DNA of 64,000 nucleotides from Clostridium sp. 'deep sea' (GTDB lineage: Bacteria; Bacillota; UBA994; PWPR01): contig NZ_CP063353.1 of NCBI RefSeq assembly GCF_014931565.1, positions 62,001 to 126,000 of the forward strand, in the 5' to 3' direction. Shown here one piece after another: positions 1 through 9,312 of the stretch; position 1 is the stretch's first letter; every line of letters begins with the position of its first letter. The notes under the pieces were generated by a model. The model was not told the DNA's origin, ran no database searches, and saw nothing but the letters and a program-made list of their open reading frames with translations. The translations under genes and the position numbers were made by a program.

Positions 1-52
1 ATAATATAATTATAAAGGCGTAAAAAATAGAATTATGTCTATAAAATATTAG

Positions 53-736
53 TTGAAGGGTGTGAGCAGTTTAAAAAAAGTTATCTACCTAATAAGTACT
101 TCCTTAATAGCTGTAATCGTGTTATATTTTATAGAACAATATCTACAAGTAAATTATTTAATTAAAACAATATTAAAGATAACATTATTTATAAGTATTC
201 CTATTATATACAGCAAACTAATTAGTAAAGAAACTATAATTAGATTAAAATTTCAAAACAATAATTTTAAACTAGGCGTAATTTTAGGAGTTTCATCTTT
301 TGCTGCAGTAATAATTTCTTACTTAATATTTAAGGGATTAATCGATTTCCAATCCATCGTAACTGAAATTCAAACAAAATCCAAAATAACACCAGCAAAT
401 TTCATTTTTGTGGGCTTATATGTAACCTTTTTAAACTCGTTTTTAGAAGAGTATTTTTTTAGAGGATATATATTTTTAAGCTTTTATAATTCAGGTCAAA
501 AAAAAATAGCCTATATATATTCTGCAGTTTTATTTGCTATTTATCATATAGGTATTTTTAAAACTTGGTTTAAACCTCACATAACGCTTTTAGCTATGTT
601 TGCTTTAGTTTTAATTGGTTTTGTTTTTAATTATGTAGATGTAAAATCTAAAAATCTCTTTAATTCTTGGATAATTCACATACTTGCAGATTCAGCAATT
701 GTATTAATTGGTTTAAGGCTTTTTAATTTAATGTAA
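53..736 (+). CDS. CPBP-family intramembrane metalloprotease
   Basis: Predicted polytopic membrane protein of about 227 residues with the CPBP (Rce1-like) glutamic protease signature. An EEYFFRG motif lies near residue 128, a second-motif histidine in AIYHIGIF, and a third histidine in IIHILADS near the C-terminus. Family members cleave membrane-embedded peptides or act in bacteriocin immunity and export; the substrate here is unknown. The start is uncertain: TTG at 53 or the in-frame GTG at 62, neither with well-spaced Shine-Dalgarno sequence. The stop is 13 nt before the next gene, so the two are probably co-transcribed. There is no link to motility. Confidence 0.8.
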   Translation: MKGVSSLKKVIYLISTSLIAVIVLYFIEQYLQVNYLIKTILKITLFISIPIIYSKLISKETIIRLKFQNNNFKLGVILGVSSFAAVIISYLIFKGLIDFQSIVTEIQTKSKITPANFIFVGLYVTFLNSFLEEYFFRGYIFLSFYNSGQKKIAYIYSAVLFAIYHIGIFKTWFKPHITLLAMFALVLIGFVFNYVDVKSKNLFNSWIIHILADSAIVLIGLRLFNLM

Positions 737-749
737 GGGGTGATTAACT

Positions 750-1655
750 ATGGTAAATTTAGCTGATATTAAGGGCTATTCGAATTGGAGCAATATCAAA
801 CCTATAACTCTTGGTTGGTCAAATGATTTAAAGTATAAAGTTTTAATAGGAGAAGATTATTATATATTAAGGCTAAGTGATATTAAGTATTATGAGCATA
901 AAAAAAGAGAGTATGAAATGCTTCAGCAAATTAATAGTCTTAATTTAAATATCACAAGACCCGTGGACTTTGGGGTATGCAATAATAATCAACATGTATA
1001 TCTACTATTAACATGGCTTAAAGGTAACGATGCAGAACAAGAGTTGCCTAAGTTGAGCAAGAAAAAGCAGTATGATTTAGGTGTAAAAGCTGGTGAGAAT
1101 ATTAGTAAAATACACTCATTAAAACCTACTTTTAGCTATATGCCATGGCATGAACGCTTTAATAAAAAAATAGATAAAAAAATTAAGAGTTATTTAAATT
1201 GCTCTGTTAAGTTTAATTATGAAAAAGAGTTTTTAAACTACATAGAGCAAAACAGACATTTATTACAAAATAGGCCAACAAGATTACTGCATGGTGATTT
1301 TCATGTTGGCAATATGATTATTAATGAAAAAGAGCAACTTGGCATTATTGATTTTAATAGACAAGATATTGGTGATCCTTGGGAAGACTTTAATAGAATG
1401 CCTTTCAGCGTTAGAACTAGTCAAGCGTTCTCTGTAGGCATGTTAAATGGCTATTTTAATAACAGTGTTCCTATTGAATTTTTCTCTTTATTCTGTTTGT
1501 ATTTAGTTAATAATGCTATATCATCAATACCTTGGTCAATTCCCTTTGGTAAAAAGGAAGTAGCTGTTGCATTTCGGAATATAGAGGCCATATATAGTAG
1601 CTATCAAGGATTCGCCACTAGAGTGCCGCAGTGGTATTCACAATATCAAGAATAA
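750..1655 (+). CDS. APH/choline-kinase-fold phosphotransferase family protein
   Basis: A 301-residue soluble protein of the aminoglycoside phosphotransferase / choline kinase fold. The Brenner-type catalytic loop HGDFHVGN is at about residues 189-196, followed by the metal-binding IDF segment (LGIIDFNRQDIGDPWEDF). This is the usual catalytic Asp...Asn and DFG-like pair. The substrate may be an aminoglycoside or another small hydroxylated molecule and cannot be read from the sequence. The start is supported by AAGGGGTGA eight bases upstream. It lies 13 nt after the CPBP gene and 10 nt before the next gene, giving a small three-gene unit. Confidence 0.8.
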   Translation: MVNLADIKGYSNWSNIKPITLGWSNDLKYKVLIGEDYYILRLSDIKYYEHKKREYEMLQQINSLNLNITRPVDFGVCNNNQHVYLLLTWLKGNDAEQELPKLSKKKQYDLGVKAGENISKIHSLKPTFSYMPWHERFNKKIDKKIKSYLNCSVKFNYEKEFLNYIEQNRHLLQNRPTRLLHGDFHVGNMIINEKEQLGIIDFNRQDIGDPWEDFNRMPFSVRTSQAFSVGMLNGYFNNSVPIEFFSLFCLYLVNNAISSIPWSIPFGKKEVAVAFRNIEAIYSSYQGFATRVPQWYSQYQE

Positions 1656-1665
1656 TGGAGATATA

Positions 1666-2640
1666 ATGAAAAATAATATCAGAGTAAGTCTTTTAATAGT
1701 AGTTTTACTAGTAGTATCAATATCAATTAATTTTACGTTGTTTTCTGAGGTTAAGATGTTAAAACAGACTGTTTATAATGTGAAAAACGAGCTAGTACAT
1801 TCTATGAATAGCTATAGTAGTAACTTTAATTCGGTACTTAATAACTTAAAGAAAACTTCAATGTGGATTAATAAAAGAAATTATGTAATTGAAAGCGTTA
1901 GTGATGATTTTAAACAATATACAATAAAGCAATCAATAGCTCTTAATCAACTCAAAAAAAATGAACAACTAAGCATTAATGTTATTGATTTAAATACTGG
2001 ATTACAAACAAATATCGAAGTTCCTAAAAATAAGAGCTTAACATATGATATAGACTTAAAGTTAGCAGATAGTGACTATCAGCTTAATTTAGTAGGTGTT
2101 AGCGAAGATATTACCCGAAATGAAGAAATTAATAGAATCTATTTAAGTAACTTCAAGAATAGAGTAGTTAGGATTGATGGTGATATAGTATCAATTACAT
2201 CACAAAAAGATGGCTCAATGAGTTTGGACTTTTATGTTGCTGTATTTGGCAAAAGTAAAGAGGACTTTAAAGAGATGCACCTTTTTGAAAATATTCTAAT
2301 TACCGAAATAACGGCAGAAGTAAGAATTGGTGACACAGTTATAGGTGAGATAGACTTTACCTCAGGCAGTGGCTATGAAAGCAAACCTATTGATAAAATT
2401 ACAAATAGTATACCAGAATATGTTTACGAGCATAAAGTACATTCAAGTAGCAAAGAGAGTATCTATTCCGGTACGTTTACTATTAGCAAAAAAGATGTTG
2501 ATAATTTAAGAAGTGACGAATTTTTTGAAGAGACATACTTAGTTGTTAAAGCTAAAGATATTAAAGGAAATGAATACATGGATATTGTGGGATCGGTTTT
2601 TTACACAATAGAAAATGGCAAGATTATTAAACTAAGATAA
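1666..2640 (+). CDS. Membrane-anchored protein of unknown function
   Basis: I do not recognise the family. The 324-residue product starts with a short basic stretch and one hydrophobic segment (about residues 7-28), so it is probably anchored with the bulk outside. A polar, helix-prone segment at about 30-90 may be coiled coil. The remainder looks beta-rich with many charged residues and no cysteine cluster or catalytic motif. TGGAGAT eight bases upstream supports the ATG. It is the last gene of the three-gene unit, and a strong hairpin follows the stop codon. Confidence 0.6.
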   Translation: MKNNIRVSLLIVVLLVVSISINFTLFSEVKMLKQTVYNVKNELVHSMNSYSSNFNSVLNNLKKTSMWINKRNYVIESVSDDFKQYTIKQSIALNQLKKNEQLSINVIDLNTGLQTNIEVPKNKSLTYDIDLKLADSDYQLNLVGVSEDITRNEEINRIYLSNFKNRVVRIDGDIVSITSQKDGSMSLDFYVAVFGKSKEDFKEMHLFENILITEITAEVRIGDTVIGEIDFTSGSGYESKPIDKITNSIPEYVYEHKVHSSSKESIYSGTFTISKKDVDNLRSDEFFEETYLVVKAKDIKGNEYMDIVGSVFYTIENGKIIKLR

Positions 2641-2647
2641 TATAAAT

Positions 2648-2688
2648 AGGTGTTTACTGGTATCTTATACTGGTAAACACCTTTTCAT
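2648..2688 (+). terminator. Rho-independent terminator after the first three genes
   Basis: Ten-base perfect arms, AGGTGTTTAC at 2648-2657 and GTAAACACCT at 2673-2682, with further inner pairing (GTAT with ATAC), then TTTTC. It separates the first unit from the motility island. Confidence 0.8.
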
Positions 2689-2689
2689 T

Positions 2690-3242
2690 ATGGGTTTTAG
2701 CCAGTTGAGCTCCAGAATCTAATGTCAGTATTCCAAGGAATGAAGCTTACCCTAAGTGAATAAGGGAGAGTCATTGAAAAACGAGAGTTGAAATAAGTAC
2801 ATTACCAGTAATAAGATAAAAAATTTGAATTTTAAATTATATAGCTGTTGTTATCAGCTAAGAGTTATGGATAAAGCAGAAAAACTGCCGATATCAATAA
2901 TAGCTATAAGATATATAAACAAAGTTTCACAAAAATAGTTGTTATTATTGTTGAATGTTACTTTTTAAATATTATAATAAATAATATTTGGTTATTAAAA
3001 AATATATTTTATAATAATTTTAACTTACAGTAATTAAATTAAATAAAAATACTAAAAATAAAGCCAATAAACTCTACATTTGATATAATAAGAATAAGTG
3101 AGACTAAACGTTTTTGTTACTTATGTTAGATATAAATAATAATAGATATATAAAGTGCTAAACTTACATATTATGTAACTAGTTTTTTAGATTTAAATTG
3201 TTTAAAAAACCTCTCAAACAAATTTATTTAAGGACTATACTT
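2690..3242 (+). other. Long AT-rich intergenic region before fliR
   Basis: About 550 bases with no credible ORF. It holds small hairpins (CCCT...AGGG near 2752-2768, AGCTG...CAGCT near 2843-2860) and one exact GCCGATAT box at 2887-2894. That box matches the sigma-D -10 element, but no TAAA lies 16 bases upstream. Transcription of fliR-flhB probably starts in here, perhaps with an untranslated leader. No riboswitch was recognised. Confidence 0.4.
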
Positions 3243-4013
3243 ATGACTTTTTTAGATACACTATTTAGTCAAATAGATTTATTTATTTTAATCCTTTTAA
3301 GAATTTCTGGCTATGTATTGGCTTCACCTATATGGGGTAGACAAGAGGTTCAGAAGATATTTAAGGTATGTTTTTGCATATACTTTGCTTACATAATGAT
3401 ACTAACTGGTAAGGCTCAACTAGTTACACCTACTATCGGTATAGGACAATTCTTTTTAGTTTGTATTTTAGAAACGTTTAAAGGTGTATTAGTTGGATAT
3501 ATAAGTAGTATATTCTTTTCAATCTTCTTAATAGCTGGTCAAATTATTGATATGCATATAGGTTTTCAAATGGGAGGTATCCTAGATCGAAATTATGGTG
3601 TAAAGGTATCGCAAACAGCAAAACTATTAAACATTACCTCTTTAATAGTGTTTTTACGTCTTAATGGTCATTTACAGTTAATTAAGATAATGTCAAACTC
3701 CTATACGGTTAACCAAATAGGTAGTGGAATAAACTTTGATTCACTTTACAATATAGTGGTTAGTTCGTTTTCATTTGCAGTTGTAATAGCCTTAAAGATA
3801 GCTTTACCGGTTATTTTAATAGTATTATTTGTTAATGTAATATTAGGGACTTTAGTAAAGTTTGTACCTCAGTTAAATATTTTTGCGGTAGGTATACCAT
3901 TAAAAATAGTAGTTGGATTATTTAGTATAATTTTTTTAATTGAACCGTTTATAAAGTATTTAGATTTTATTTTTAATCATCTTTTTGATGTATTAACACA
4001 ATTGTATACATAA
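3243..4013 (+). CDS. fliR: Flagellar export-gate protein FliR
   Basis: FliR, an integral membrane component of the flagellar type III export gate, forming the FliP-FliQ-FliR channel at the base of the rod. About 257 residues, strongly hydrophobic with about six membrane segments. The N-terminal pattern (RISGYVLASPIWG) and the LNxFAVGIPLKI segment near the C-terminus are typical. An in-frame TTG exists at 3198, but ATG 3243 has AAGGA eight bases upstream and gives the usual N-terminus. It is 13 nt before flhB. Its partners fliP and fliQ are 36 kb away in this window, which is unusual. Confidence 0.95.
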   Translation: MTFLDTLFSQIDLFILILLRISGYVLASPIWGRQEVQKIFKVCFCIYFAYIMILTGKAQLVTPTIGIGQFFLVCILETFKGVLVGYISSIFFSIFLIAGQIIDMHIGFQMGGILDRNYGVKVSQTAKLLNITSLIVFLRLNGHLQLIKIMSNSYTVNQIGSGINFDSLYNIVVSSFSFAVVIALKIALPVILIVLFVNVILGTLVKFVPQLNIFAVGIPLKIVVGLFSIIFLIEPFIKYLDFIFNHLFDVLTQLYT

Positions 4014-4026
4014 AGGACAGATGTAA

Positions 4027-5091
4027 ATGGCAGGTGAAAAAACCGAAAAGGCAACGCCCAAAAAAAGGCGGGACGCCCGCAAAGAAGGACAAGTTCTTAA
4101 AAGTAAAGAGATAAATAGTAGTGTAACAATGATTATAGCTTTATTGGCTATGGTTATATTATGGAGGTATATGTTTCAACATATGCTTAACTTTATGGTG
4201 CAAATAATTACTACTGGTTATCAAGACTTTGGAACTGATGGTTTTAGCTCACTTCAAAACTTAGTAGTACTCGCTATTAAAACAATTGCAGTAGTAGCAG
4301 GGCCCATTCTTTTTGTAGTGTTAATATCAGGTGTGGCAGCCAACTATTTTCAAGTAGGATTTTTGTTTACCCCTAAAGCTATACTGCCTAAGCTAAATAG
4401 AATTAGCATAATAGGAGGCTTTAAAAGGCTCTTTTCAATGACTACATTACAGAATTTAGTTAAATCATTATTAAAGATAGGTGCCTGTATGTATGTGGCT
4501 TATGGGGCCTTTAAACCTTTAGTTCAGAGTACGGTTAACACTATGGGTTATGATATTTATGAATCAATTAATTATGGTGTTAAAAACATGACTAATATAG
4601 CTATAAAGCTAACAATTGTTATGATTTTCATCTCTATTATAGATTTTTTATTCCAGTGGTTTGAGAATGAAAAGAAACTCAGAATGAGTAAACAAGAGAT
4701 TAAAGATGAGTACAAAAATACAGAAGGTAATCCAGAAATTAAATCTCGAATACGTAATATTCAAATGAAAATGGCTTCAGCAAGAATGATGCAACAGGTA
4801 CCCGAAGCAGATGTAGTTATAACAAACCCAACTCATTATGCTATAGCCTTAAAATACGATAAAAAAAAGCATGTTGCGCCAGTTGTTGTAGCTAAAGGTG
4901 CAGATTTAATAGCTAAAAGAATTAAAGAAATAGCTAAAGACAATAAAGTTGAGATAGTAGAAAGCAAAGAACTAGCACGTGCTTTATTTGCTTCTGCTGA
5001 ACTTGGTGATCAAATTCCGCCAGAGTTTTTTACCGCTGTTGCAGAAATTTTGGCTTATGTATACACATTAAAGAAAAAGAAACTATTTTAG
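4027..5091 (+). CDS. flhB: Flagellar export switch protein FlhB
   Basis: FlhB has four N-terminal membrane segments and a cytoplasmic C-terminal domain that switches export from rod/hook to filament substrates. The N-terminus GEKTEKATPKKRRDARKEGQ is characteristic. The self-cleavage motif NPTH is intact at residues 267-270, so autoproteolytic switching should work. AAGGAC precedes the ATG. It forms a two-gene unit with fliR. The hook-length partner FliK is encoded at 32793. Confidence 0.97.
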   Translation: MAGEKTEKATPKKRRDARKEGQVLKSKEINSSVTMIIALLAMVILWRYMFQHMLNFMVQIITTGYQDFGTDGFSSLQNLVVLAIKTIAVVAGPILFVVLISGVAANYFQVGFLFTPKAILPKLNRISIIGGFKRLFSMTTLQNLVKSLLKIGACMYVAYGAFKPLVQSTVNTMGYDIYESINYGVKNMTNIAIKLTIVMIFISIIDFLFQWFENEKKLRMSKQEIKDEYKNTEGNPEIKSRIRNIQMKMASARMMQQVPEADVVITNPTHYAIALKYDKKKHVAPVVVAKGADLIAKRIKEIAKDNKVEIVESKELARALFASAELGDQIPPEFFTAVAEILAYVYTLKKKKLF

Positions 5092-5207
5092 CTGTTTATA
5101 AAGAATTATTAGCTTAATTTGTTGTTTATATGTAAAATTATGAGTAAGATTGTCTTAATAAAATATTTAAATAATTTTTAACTAAATTAAAAAAATGTAA
5201 AAAATCA

Positions 5208-5234
5208 TTAATATATTTTTGTTTCTGACGAAAT
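5208..5234 (+). promoter_or_regulatory. Weak sigma-D-like promoter before fliH
   Basis: TTAA at 5208-5211, a 16-base spacer, then ACGAAAT at 5228-5234. This resembles the better sigma-D sites of the window (same spacer) but differs at the first base of the -10 and lacks the T of CCGAT. It is about 70 bases before fliH in an otherwise empty 212-base gap. Confidence 0.3.
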
Positions 5235-5303
5235 TAAAAGAGTAATAATGTTTTACATAAAAAGTGTAAGTGTGACTCAGTTCAAAGAGGAGATGGGTTT
5301 AGA

Positions 5304-6023
5304 ATGGGCATAATAAAAAAGAATTTGATAGATTTGGACTCACCACTAAAAGTTGTTATATCTAGTAGTGATAAACCAGACAAATCAACAGCAAAAACTA
5401 CTGATCCAGCAATAGAGTTAGAGTATAATCAAAAAATAACTGAAGCAGATAACTTAGTGAAAGAGGCTAAACTAGAAGCTCAACGTATTATTAGTAATGC
5501 TAAAAGAGAGGCTTTAGAATTAACGGATTTAGCTAAAAAAGAAGGCCATAAAGAGGGTTATGATAAGGGCTACCTAGAAGGAAAAATACAGTATGAGGCT
5601 TTAATCCAGGAGACAGAAAATCTTAAAAACAACACCCAATTAAAATATAAAGAATACTTAAACACTGCTGAACAAGATATTGTTGAAATAATAATGTCTA
5701 TTGCTAAAAAATTTACAATAGATAGTGTAAATAATAACAAAGAAGTGGTACTAAACTTAGTTAAACAAACCATTGAAAGCTGTAGTAAAAGAACTAACGT
5801 AAGCTTAAGGGTGGCTGAAGCAGATTATGAGTTTATCTACAATAATCAGGACAAAATCCTTAAAGATATTAGTGGTATCGATGAACTAAATATCATTTCA
5901 GATGAAGAGCTACAGGCAGGCAGTTGTATTGTAGATACGGATAGTGGCAGTATTAACTCCAGCATAGATATTCGACTGAATAAAATTGAGGATTCTCTAA
6001 AAAGAATTTTAGCAACGAAATAA
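5304..6023 (+). CDS. fliH: Flagellar assembly protein FliH
   Basis: FliH is the stator-like regulator of the export ATPase FliI. The 239-residue protein has an acidic, coiled-coil middle section (alanine, glutamate and lysine rich, about 45-110) with a short glycine-spaced run (EGHKEGYDKGYLEGK), the FliH/V-ATPase E-like hallmark. The C-terminal globular domain ends LRVAEADYEFI...SGSINSSIDIRLNKIEDSL. The start follows a GAGGAG stretch. It is first of the fliH-fliI-fliJ-fliM unit, 37 nt before fliI. Confidence 0.9.
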   Translation: MGIIKKNLIDLDSPLKVVISSSDKPDKSTAKTTDPAIELEYNQKITEADNLVKEAKLEAQRIISNAKREALELTDLAKKEGHKEGYDKGYLEGKIQYEALIQETENLKNNTQLKYKEYLNTAEQDIVEIIMSIAKKFTIDSVNNNKEVVLNLVKQTIESCSKRTNVSLRVAEADYEFIYNNQDKILKDISGIDELNIISDEELQAGSCIVDTDSGSINSSIDIRLNKIEDSLKRILATK

Positions 6024-6060
6024 GCTAATTTATAGATATATAGCTTAAGGAGGCATCTAT

Positions 6061-7365
6061 TTGACAGGCAAATTAGAGTTATACAAAAATGCTATAAATG
6101 AGTCGGACTTTATTGAATATTATGGAAGAGTTTCTAAAGTGGTTGGCTTAACAATAGGTTCAAAAGGTCCAGAGGTTAATATAGGTGATTTATGTTACAT
6201 TCATTCAGCTAAAAAAATTGTAAAAGCTGAGGTGGTAGGCTTTGATGAAAGTAACATGTTACTAATGCCGCTTGGAAAAATGCAGGGAATTGGGCTAGGA
6301 GACAGAGTTGTATCCACCAAAGAAACATTGAAGGTTCGGGTTTCAGATAAGCTAATAGGAAGAGTATTAGATGGATTAGGCAATCCTATTGATGAAAGCA
6401 CAAAAATAGAGGATAAGGATTTTTATCCTATAGACAGAATAGGGCCACATCCCTTACTGAGAACCAGAATACAAGAGCCCTTATCACTGGGTATTAAAGC
6501 CCTAGATGGATTGCTAACCATTGGTAAAGGTCAAAGAATTGGTATATTTGCTGGTAGTGGGGTCGGAAAAAGCACATTATTGGGTATGATAGCTCGAAAC
6601 ACAATAGCAGATGTTAATGTTGTGGCCTTAATTGGTGAGCGTGGTAGAGAGGTAAAGGAATTTTTAGAGCGTGATTTAGGGCCAGATGGCTTAGCTCGGT
6701 CAGTTGTAATAGTTGCTACCTCAGATCAACCTGCTTTAGTAAGATTAAAGGCTGCTTTTGTAGCAACCGCAATAGCTGAATATTTTAGAGATCAAGGTAA
6801 AGATGTACTCTTAATGATGGATTCTTTAACACGATTCTCTATGGCCCAAAGAGAGATAGGCTTAGCTATAGGTGAACCCCCTATTTCAAGAGGCTATACA
6901 CCCTCTGTATTTGAAGTAATGCCAAGGCTGTTAGAGAGAGCAGGTAGTACAGATAAGGGATCTATAACAGGTATTTATACAGTGCTAGTAGATGGTGATG
7001 ATTTTAATGAGCCAATAACAGATGCGGCAAGAGGTATTTTAGATGGACATATTGTTTTATCAAGAAAAATAGCTAGCAAAAATAGATATCCCGCAATAGA
7101 TATTTTAGATAGTGTTAGTAGAGTAATGAGTCAGATTGTAAGCGATCAACACAAAAATACTGCCTCTAAACTAAGAAAAGTATTGGCTATTTATCGAGAG
7201 TCGGAAGATTTAATAAACATTGGTGCTTATGTAAAGGGTAGTAACTCTAATATAGACTATGCTATTAGTAAAATTAATAAAATTTATGCCTTTATAGAGC
7301 AAGGAGTAGAGGAAAATATTACATACGATGAAACCTTAAAATTACTAGAGCAGGTATTTAAATAA
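6061..7365 (+). CDS. fliI: Flagellum-specific export ATPase FliI
   Basis: FliI energises substrate unloading at the flagellar export gate; it is related to the F1 beta subunit. Of 434 residues, Walker A GSGVGKST is at about 164-171 and the Walker B segment is VLLMMDSLTRFSMAQREIGLAIGEPP. The N-terminal beta-barrel domain is intact. It starts with TTG, supported by a full AAGGAGG seven to eight bases upstream and by no better alternative. Length is normal for the family. It is followed after 2 nt by fliJ. Confidence 0.97.
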   Translation: MTGKLELYKNAINESDFIEYYGRVSKVVGLTIGSKGPEVNIGDLCYIHSAKKIVKAEVVGFDESNMLLMPLGKMQGIGLGDRVVSTKETLKVRVSDKLIGRVLDGLGNPIDESTKIEDKDFYPIDRIGPHPLLRTRIQEPLSLGIKALDGLLTIGKGQRIGIFAGSGVGKSTLLGMIARNTIADVNVVALIGERGREVKEFLERDLGPDGLARSVVIVATSDQPALVRLKAAFVATAIAEYFRDQGKDVLLMMDSLTRFSMAQREIGLAIGEPPISRGYTPSVFEVMPRLLERAGSTDKGSITGIYTVLVDGDDFNEPITDAARGILDGHIVLSRKIASKNRYPAIDILDSVSRVMSQIVSDQHKNTASKLRKVLAIYRESEDLINIGAYVKGSNSNIDYAISKINKIYAFIEQGVEENITYDETLKLLEQVFK

Positions 7366-7367
7366 TC

Positions 7368-7829
7368 ATGAAAAGATTTGAGTTTAAGTTTGAAACAGTT
7401 CTTAGCCTAAAAAAACAAATTGAGCAAAATGTTAAAAATAAACTTTCTAATGAAATACAAATTTTAAACGATGCTAATAGTTATTTAACAAATACTATAA
7501 TAAAACGAGAAAGCTTAATTGCTGAGTTTGAGTCATCTAGGCAGGAGCAAACAACTATCTATCAAATATTAAGCTATTACGATTACCTGAATGTTTTAGA
7601 CCAGAGAATTGAATTTCAAAAAAAAGAAATAGCTGAAATAAAGAAAAGAATAGCTAAAATTCGTTTAGAACTATTAAACGCTGTTAAAGAAAAGCAAATA
7701 TTAGTAAAGTTAGAAGAGAATGAGTTCGATAAATATAAAAACGAGCTTAAAATAGAAGAACAAAAAACTAATGATGAAATTAACAGCTATAAATTCTATA
7801 AAAAACTTAAGAACAGATATGAGGTATAG
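7368..7829 (+). CDS. fliJ: Flagellar export chaperone-escort protein FliJ
   Basis: A 153-residue, almost entirely helical, charged protein with heptad-like patterning throughout, as expected for FliJ, the central stalk of the export ATPase. The opening KRFEFKFETVLSLKKQIEQ is the family-typical FliJ N-terminus. It lies 2 nt from both fliI and fliM. Sequence conservation in this family is low, so position adds much of the support. Confidence 0.88.
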   Translation: MKRFEFKFETVLSLKKQIEQNVKNKLSNEIQILNDANSYLTNTIIKRESLIAEFESSRQEQTTIYQILSYYDYLNVLDQRIEFQKKEIAEIKKRIAKIRLELLNAVKEKQILVKLEENEFDKYKNELKIEEQKTNDEINSYKFYKKLKNRYEV

Positions 7830-7831
7830 TT

Positions 7832-8824
7832 ATGAATGAAATTCTATCACAATCAGAAATTGATGCTTTATTAAAAAACATATCATCGGGCGATGCAGAT
7901 TTAGATAATTTATTGCATGAGGATGAAACAAAAATCACTAAATATGACTTTAGAAGACCAAGCAAGTTTGCTAAGGAACATATCCGAACACTTCAAATAA
8001 TACACGAAAATTACAGTAAGATGGTTGCAAATATTATAACCAGATATTTAAGAACATCTTTTCAAATTGAAGTAGTTAGTATAGAGGCTCTCACCTATCT
8101 TGATTTTGATAAATCAGTTCCTAACCCTTCAATACTTGCTTTAGTTGATATGAATCCACTAAAAGGCTCAATAGTTTTAAACATGCCACCAAGTATTGTT
8201 TATGCAATTATTGATAGATTATTAGGGGGTTCAAGTGGATCTACAGAGGTTGTTAAGAATTTTACAGCAATAGAACTTTCAACAATAAACGGAGTTATTC
8301 AACACTTTGTTAAACAGCTTGCTGAGCCATGGAAAAACGTAATATCTTTAAAGCCAACAATTCAAAGAATTGAATCTAATCCTGAACTAGCCCAAATTAC
8401 ATCGCCCAATGAAATGATTATTTTAGTAACTTTTAAAACTTCGGTTGATGGTGTTGATGATATTATAACAATTTGTTACCCTCATATTGTAATAGAGTCT
8501 GTTATGCCCAGATTAAATGCAAAGCTTTGGTTTACCTCTGCAAAAGCTAAACAGTTTGAAGAAGAGGCCAAAAAACTAGTTGAGCTGAAAGCTAGTAAAA
8601 CAAAAGTTGATGTAAAAGCATTATTAGGAAATGCTAGTGTTACTTTTGATGATGTAGTAAATTTACAAGTGGGAGATATAATATCTTTAAACACAAATAT
8701 CGATGATAAACTCGATATTTTCATAAATGATTACATTAAATTTAAGGGCAATCCAGGCTCAAATAATAAGAAGTTCTCATTAAAAATAACCGACATAAAA
8801 AAGCCAGAAGCAAACATTAAATAA
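7832..8824 (+). CDS. fliM: Flagellar motor switch protein FliM
   Basis: FliM is the C-ring protein that receives CheY-P. The N-terminal peptide LSQSEIDALLKN (about residues 4-15) is the CheY-binding motif. A middle CheC-like domain (YDFRRPSKF...) and a C-terminal SpoA domain (VTFDDVVNLQVGDIISLN) follow. The length of 330 residues is normal. It closes the fliHIJM unit and is followed by a good terminator. Its switch partners are far away in the window: fliG (31672), fliY (27391) and a separate fliN (38677). Confidence 0.97.
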   Translation: MNEILSQSEIDALLKNISSGDADLDNLLHEDETKITKYDFRRPSKFAKEHIRTLQIIHENYSKMVANIITRYLRTSFQIEVVSIEALTYLDFDKSVPNPSILALVDMNPLKGSIVLNMPPSIVYAIIDRLLGGSSGSTEVVKNFTAIELSTINGVIQHFVKQLAEPWKNVISLKPTIQRIESNPELAQITSPNEMIILVTFKTSVDGVDDIITICYPHIVIESVMPRLNAKLWFTSAKAKQFEEEAKKLVELKASKTKVDVKALLGNASVTFDDVVNLQVGDIISLNTNIDDKLDIFINDYIKFKGNPGSNNKKFSLKITDIKKPEANIK

Positions 8825-8836
8825 GAGCATTTTTCT

Positions 8837-8866
8837 ACTCACTCATTAAGTATGAGTGAGTTTTTA
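8837..8866 (+). terminator. Rho-independent terminator after fliM
   Basis: Ten-base perfect stem, ACTCACTCAT at 8837-8846 and ATGAGTGAGT at 8852-8861, five-base loop, then a T run. It ends the fliHIJM transcript. Confidence 0.9.
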
Positions 8867-9167
8867 ATTTTTACAAAATTTCAAAAAAATCAGCGTATGT
8901 AATAGTTTAAAATAAACCTAAAATATACTAATAATATATATAATTATCAGTTTAATGTAACTACATAAAATAGTTATTATGTACGAGAAAATAATGTAAA
9001 ATAAGCATTAAAACAGTGGGTATTTTATATTATTCATGCCAAAATCCATTTAAATTAATTTTTTAGTTAGTTTTTTTTTCTTTTTTACTTTAAACTTACC
9101 TTAAATCAATAATAATTAAGTAGAATTTTATTGTACTGATATGTAAAATAGTAATTTTAAAAGAAAC

Positions 9168-9195
9168 TATAATATTTTAATAAACTACCGAAAAA
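9168..9195 (+). promoter_or_regulatory. Possible sigma-D promoter for the first chemoreceptor
   Basis: TATA at 9168-9171, a 16-base spacer, then CCGAAAAA at 9188-9195. The -35 departs from TAAA by one base. It sits in the 446-base AT-rich gap between the fliM terminator and the receptor gene, where I see nothing else. Confidence 0.4.
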
Positions 9196-9312
9196 TTTAG
9201 AGCAGGAATAAACTAAGTGCAGATATATTGTAAAATTAAGTAGAAGCAGTATAAGTAAACAAAAAGATATAAAAGTTTGTCCTGCTAAATAGATCAAGGG
9301 AGATTTAGGAGC

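Noticed and set aside
2690-2800. c-di-GMP riboswitch before fliR
   Set aside because: Neither GEMM-I nor GEMM-II conserved blocks (tetraloop/receptor or pseudoknot elements) could be found; only short weak hairpins.
2868-2894. GCCGATAT box as a sigma-D promoter for fliR
   Set aside because: The -10 is exact, but the TAAA at 2872-2875 is only 12 bases away and the position 16 bases upstream reads TGGA. It is also about 350 bases from the gene.
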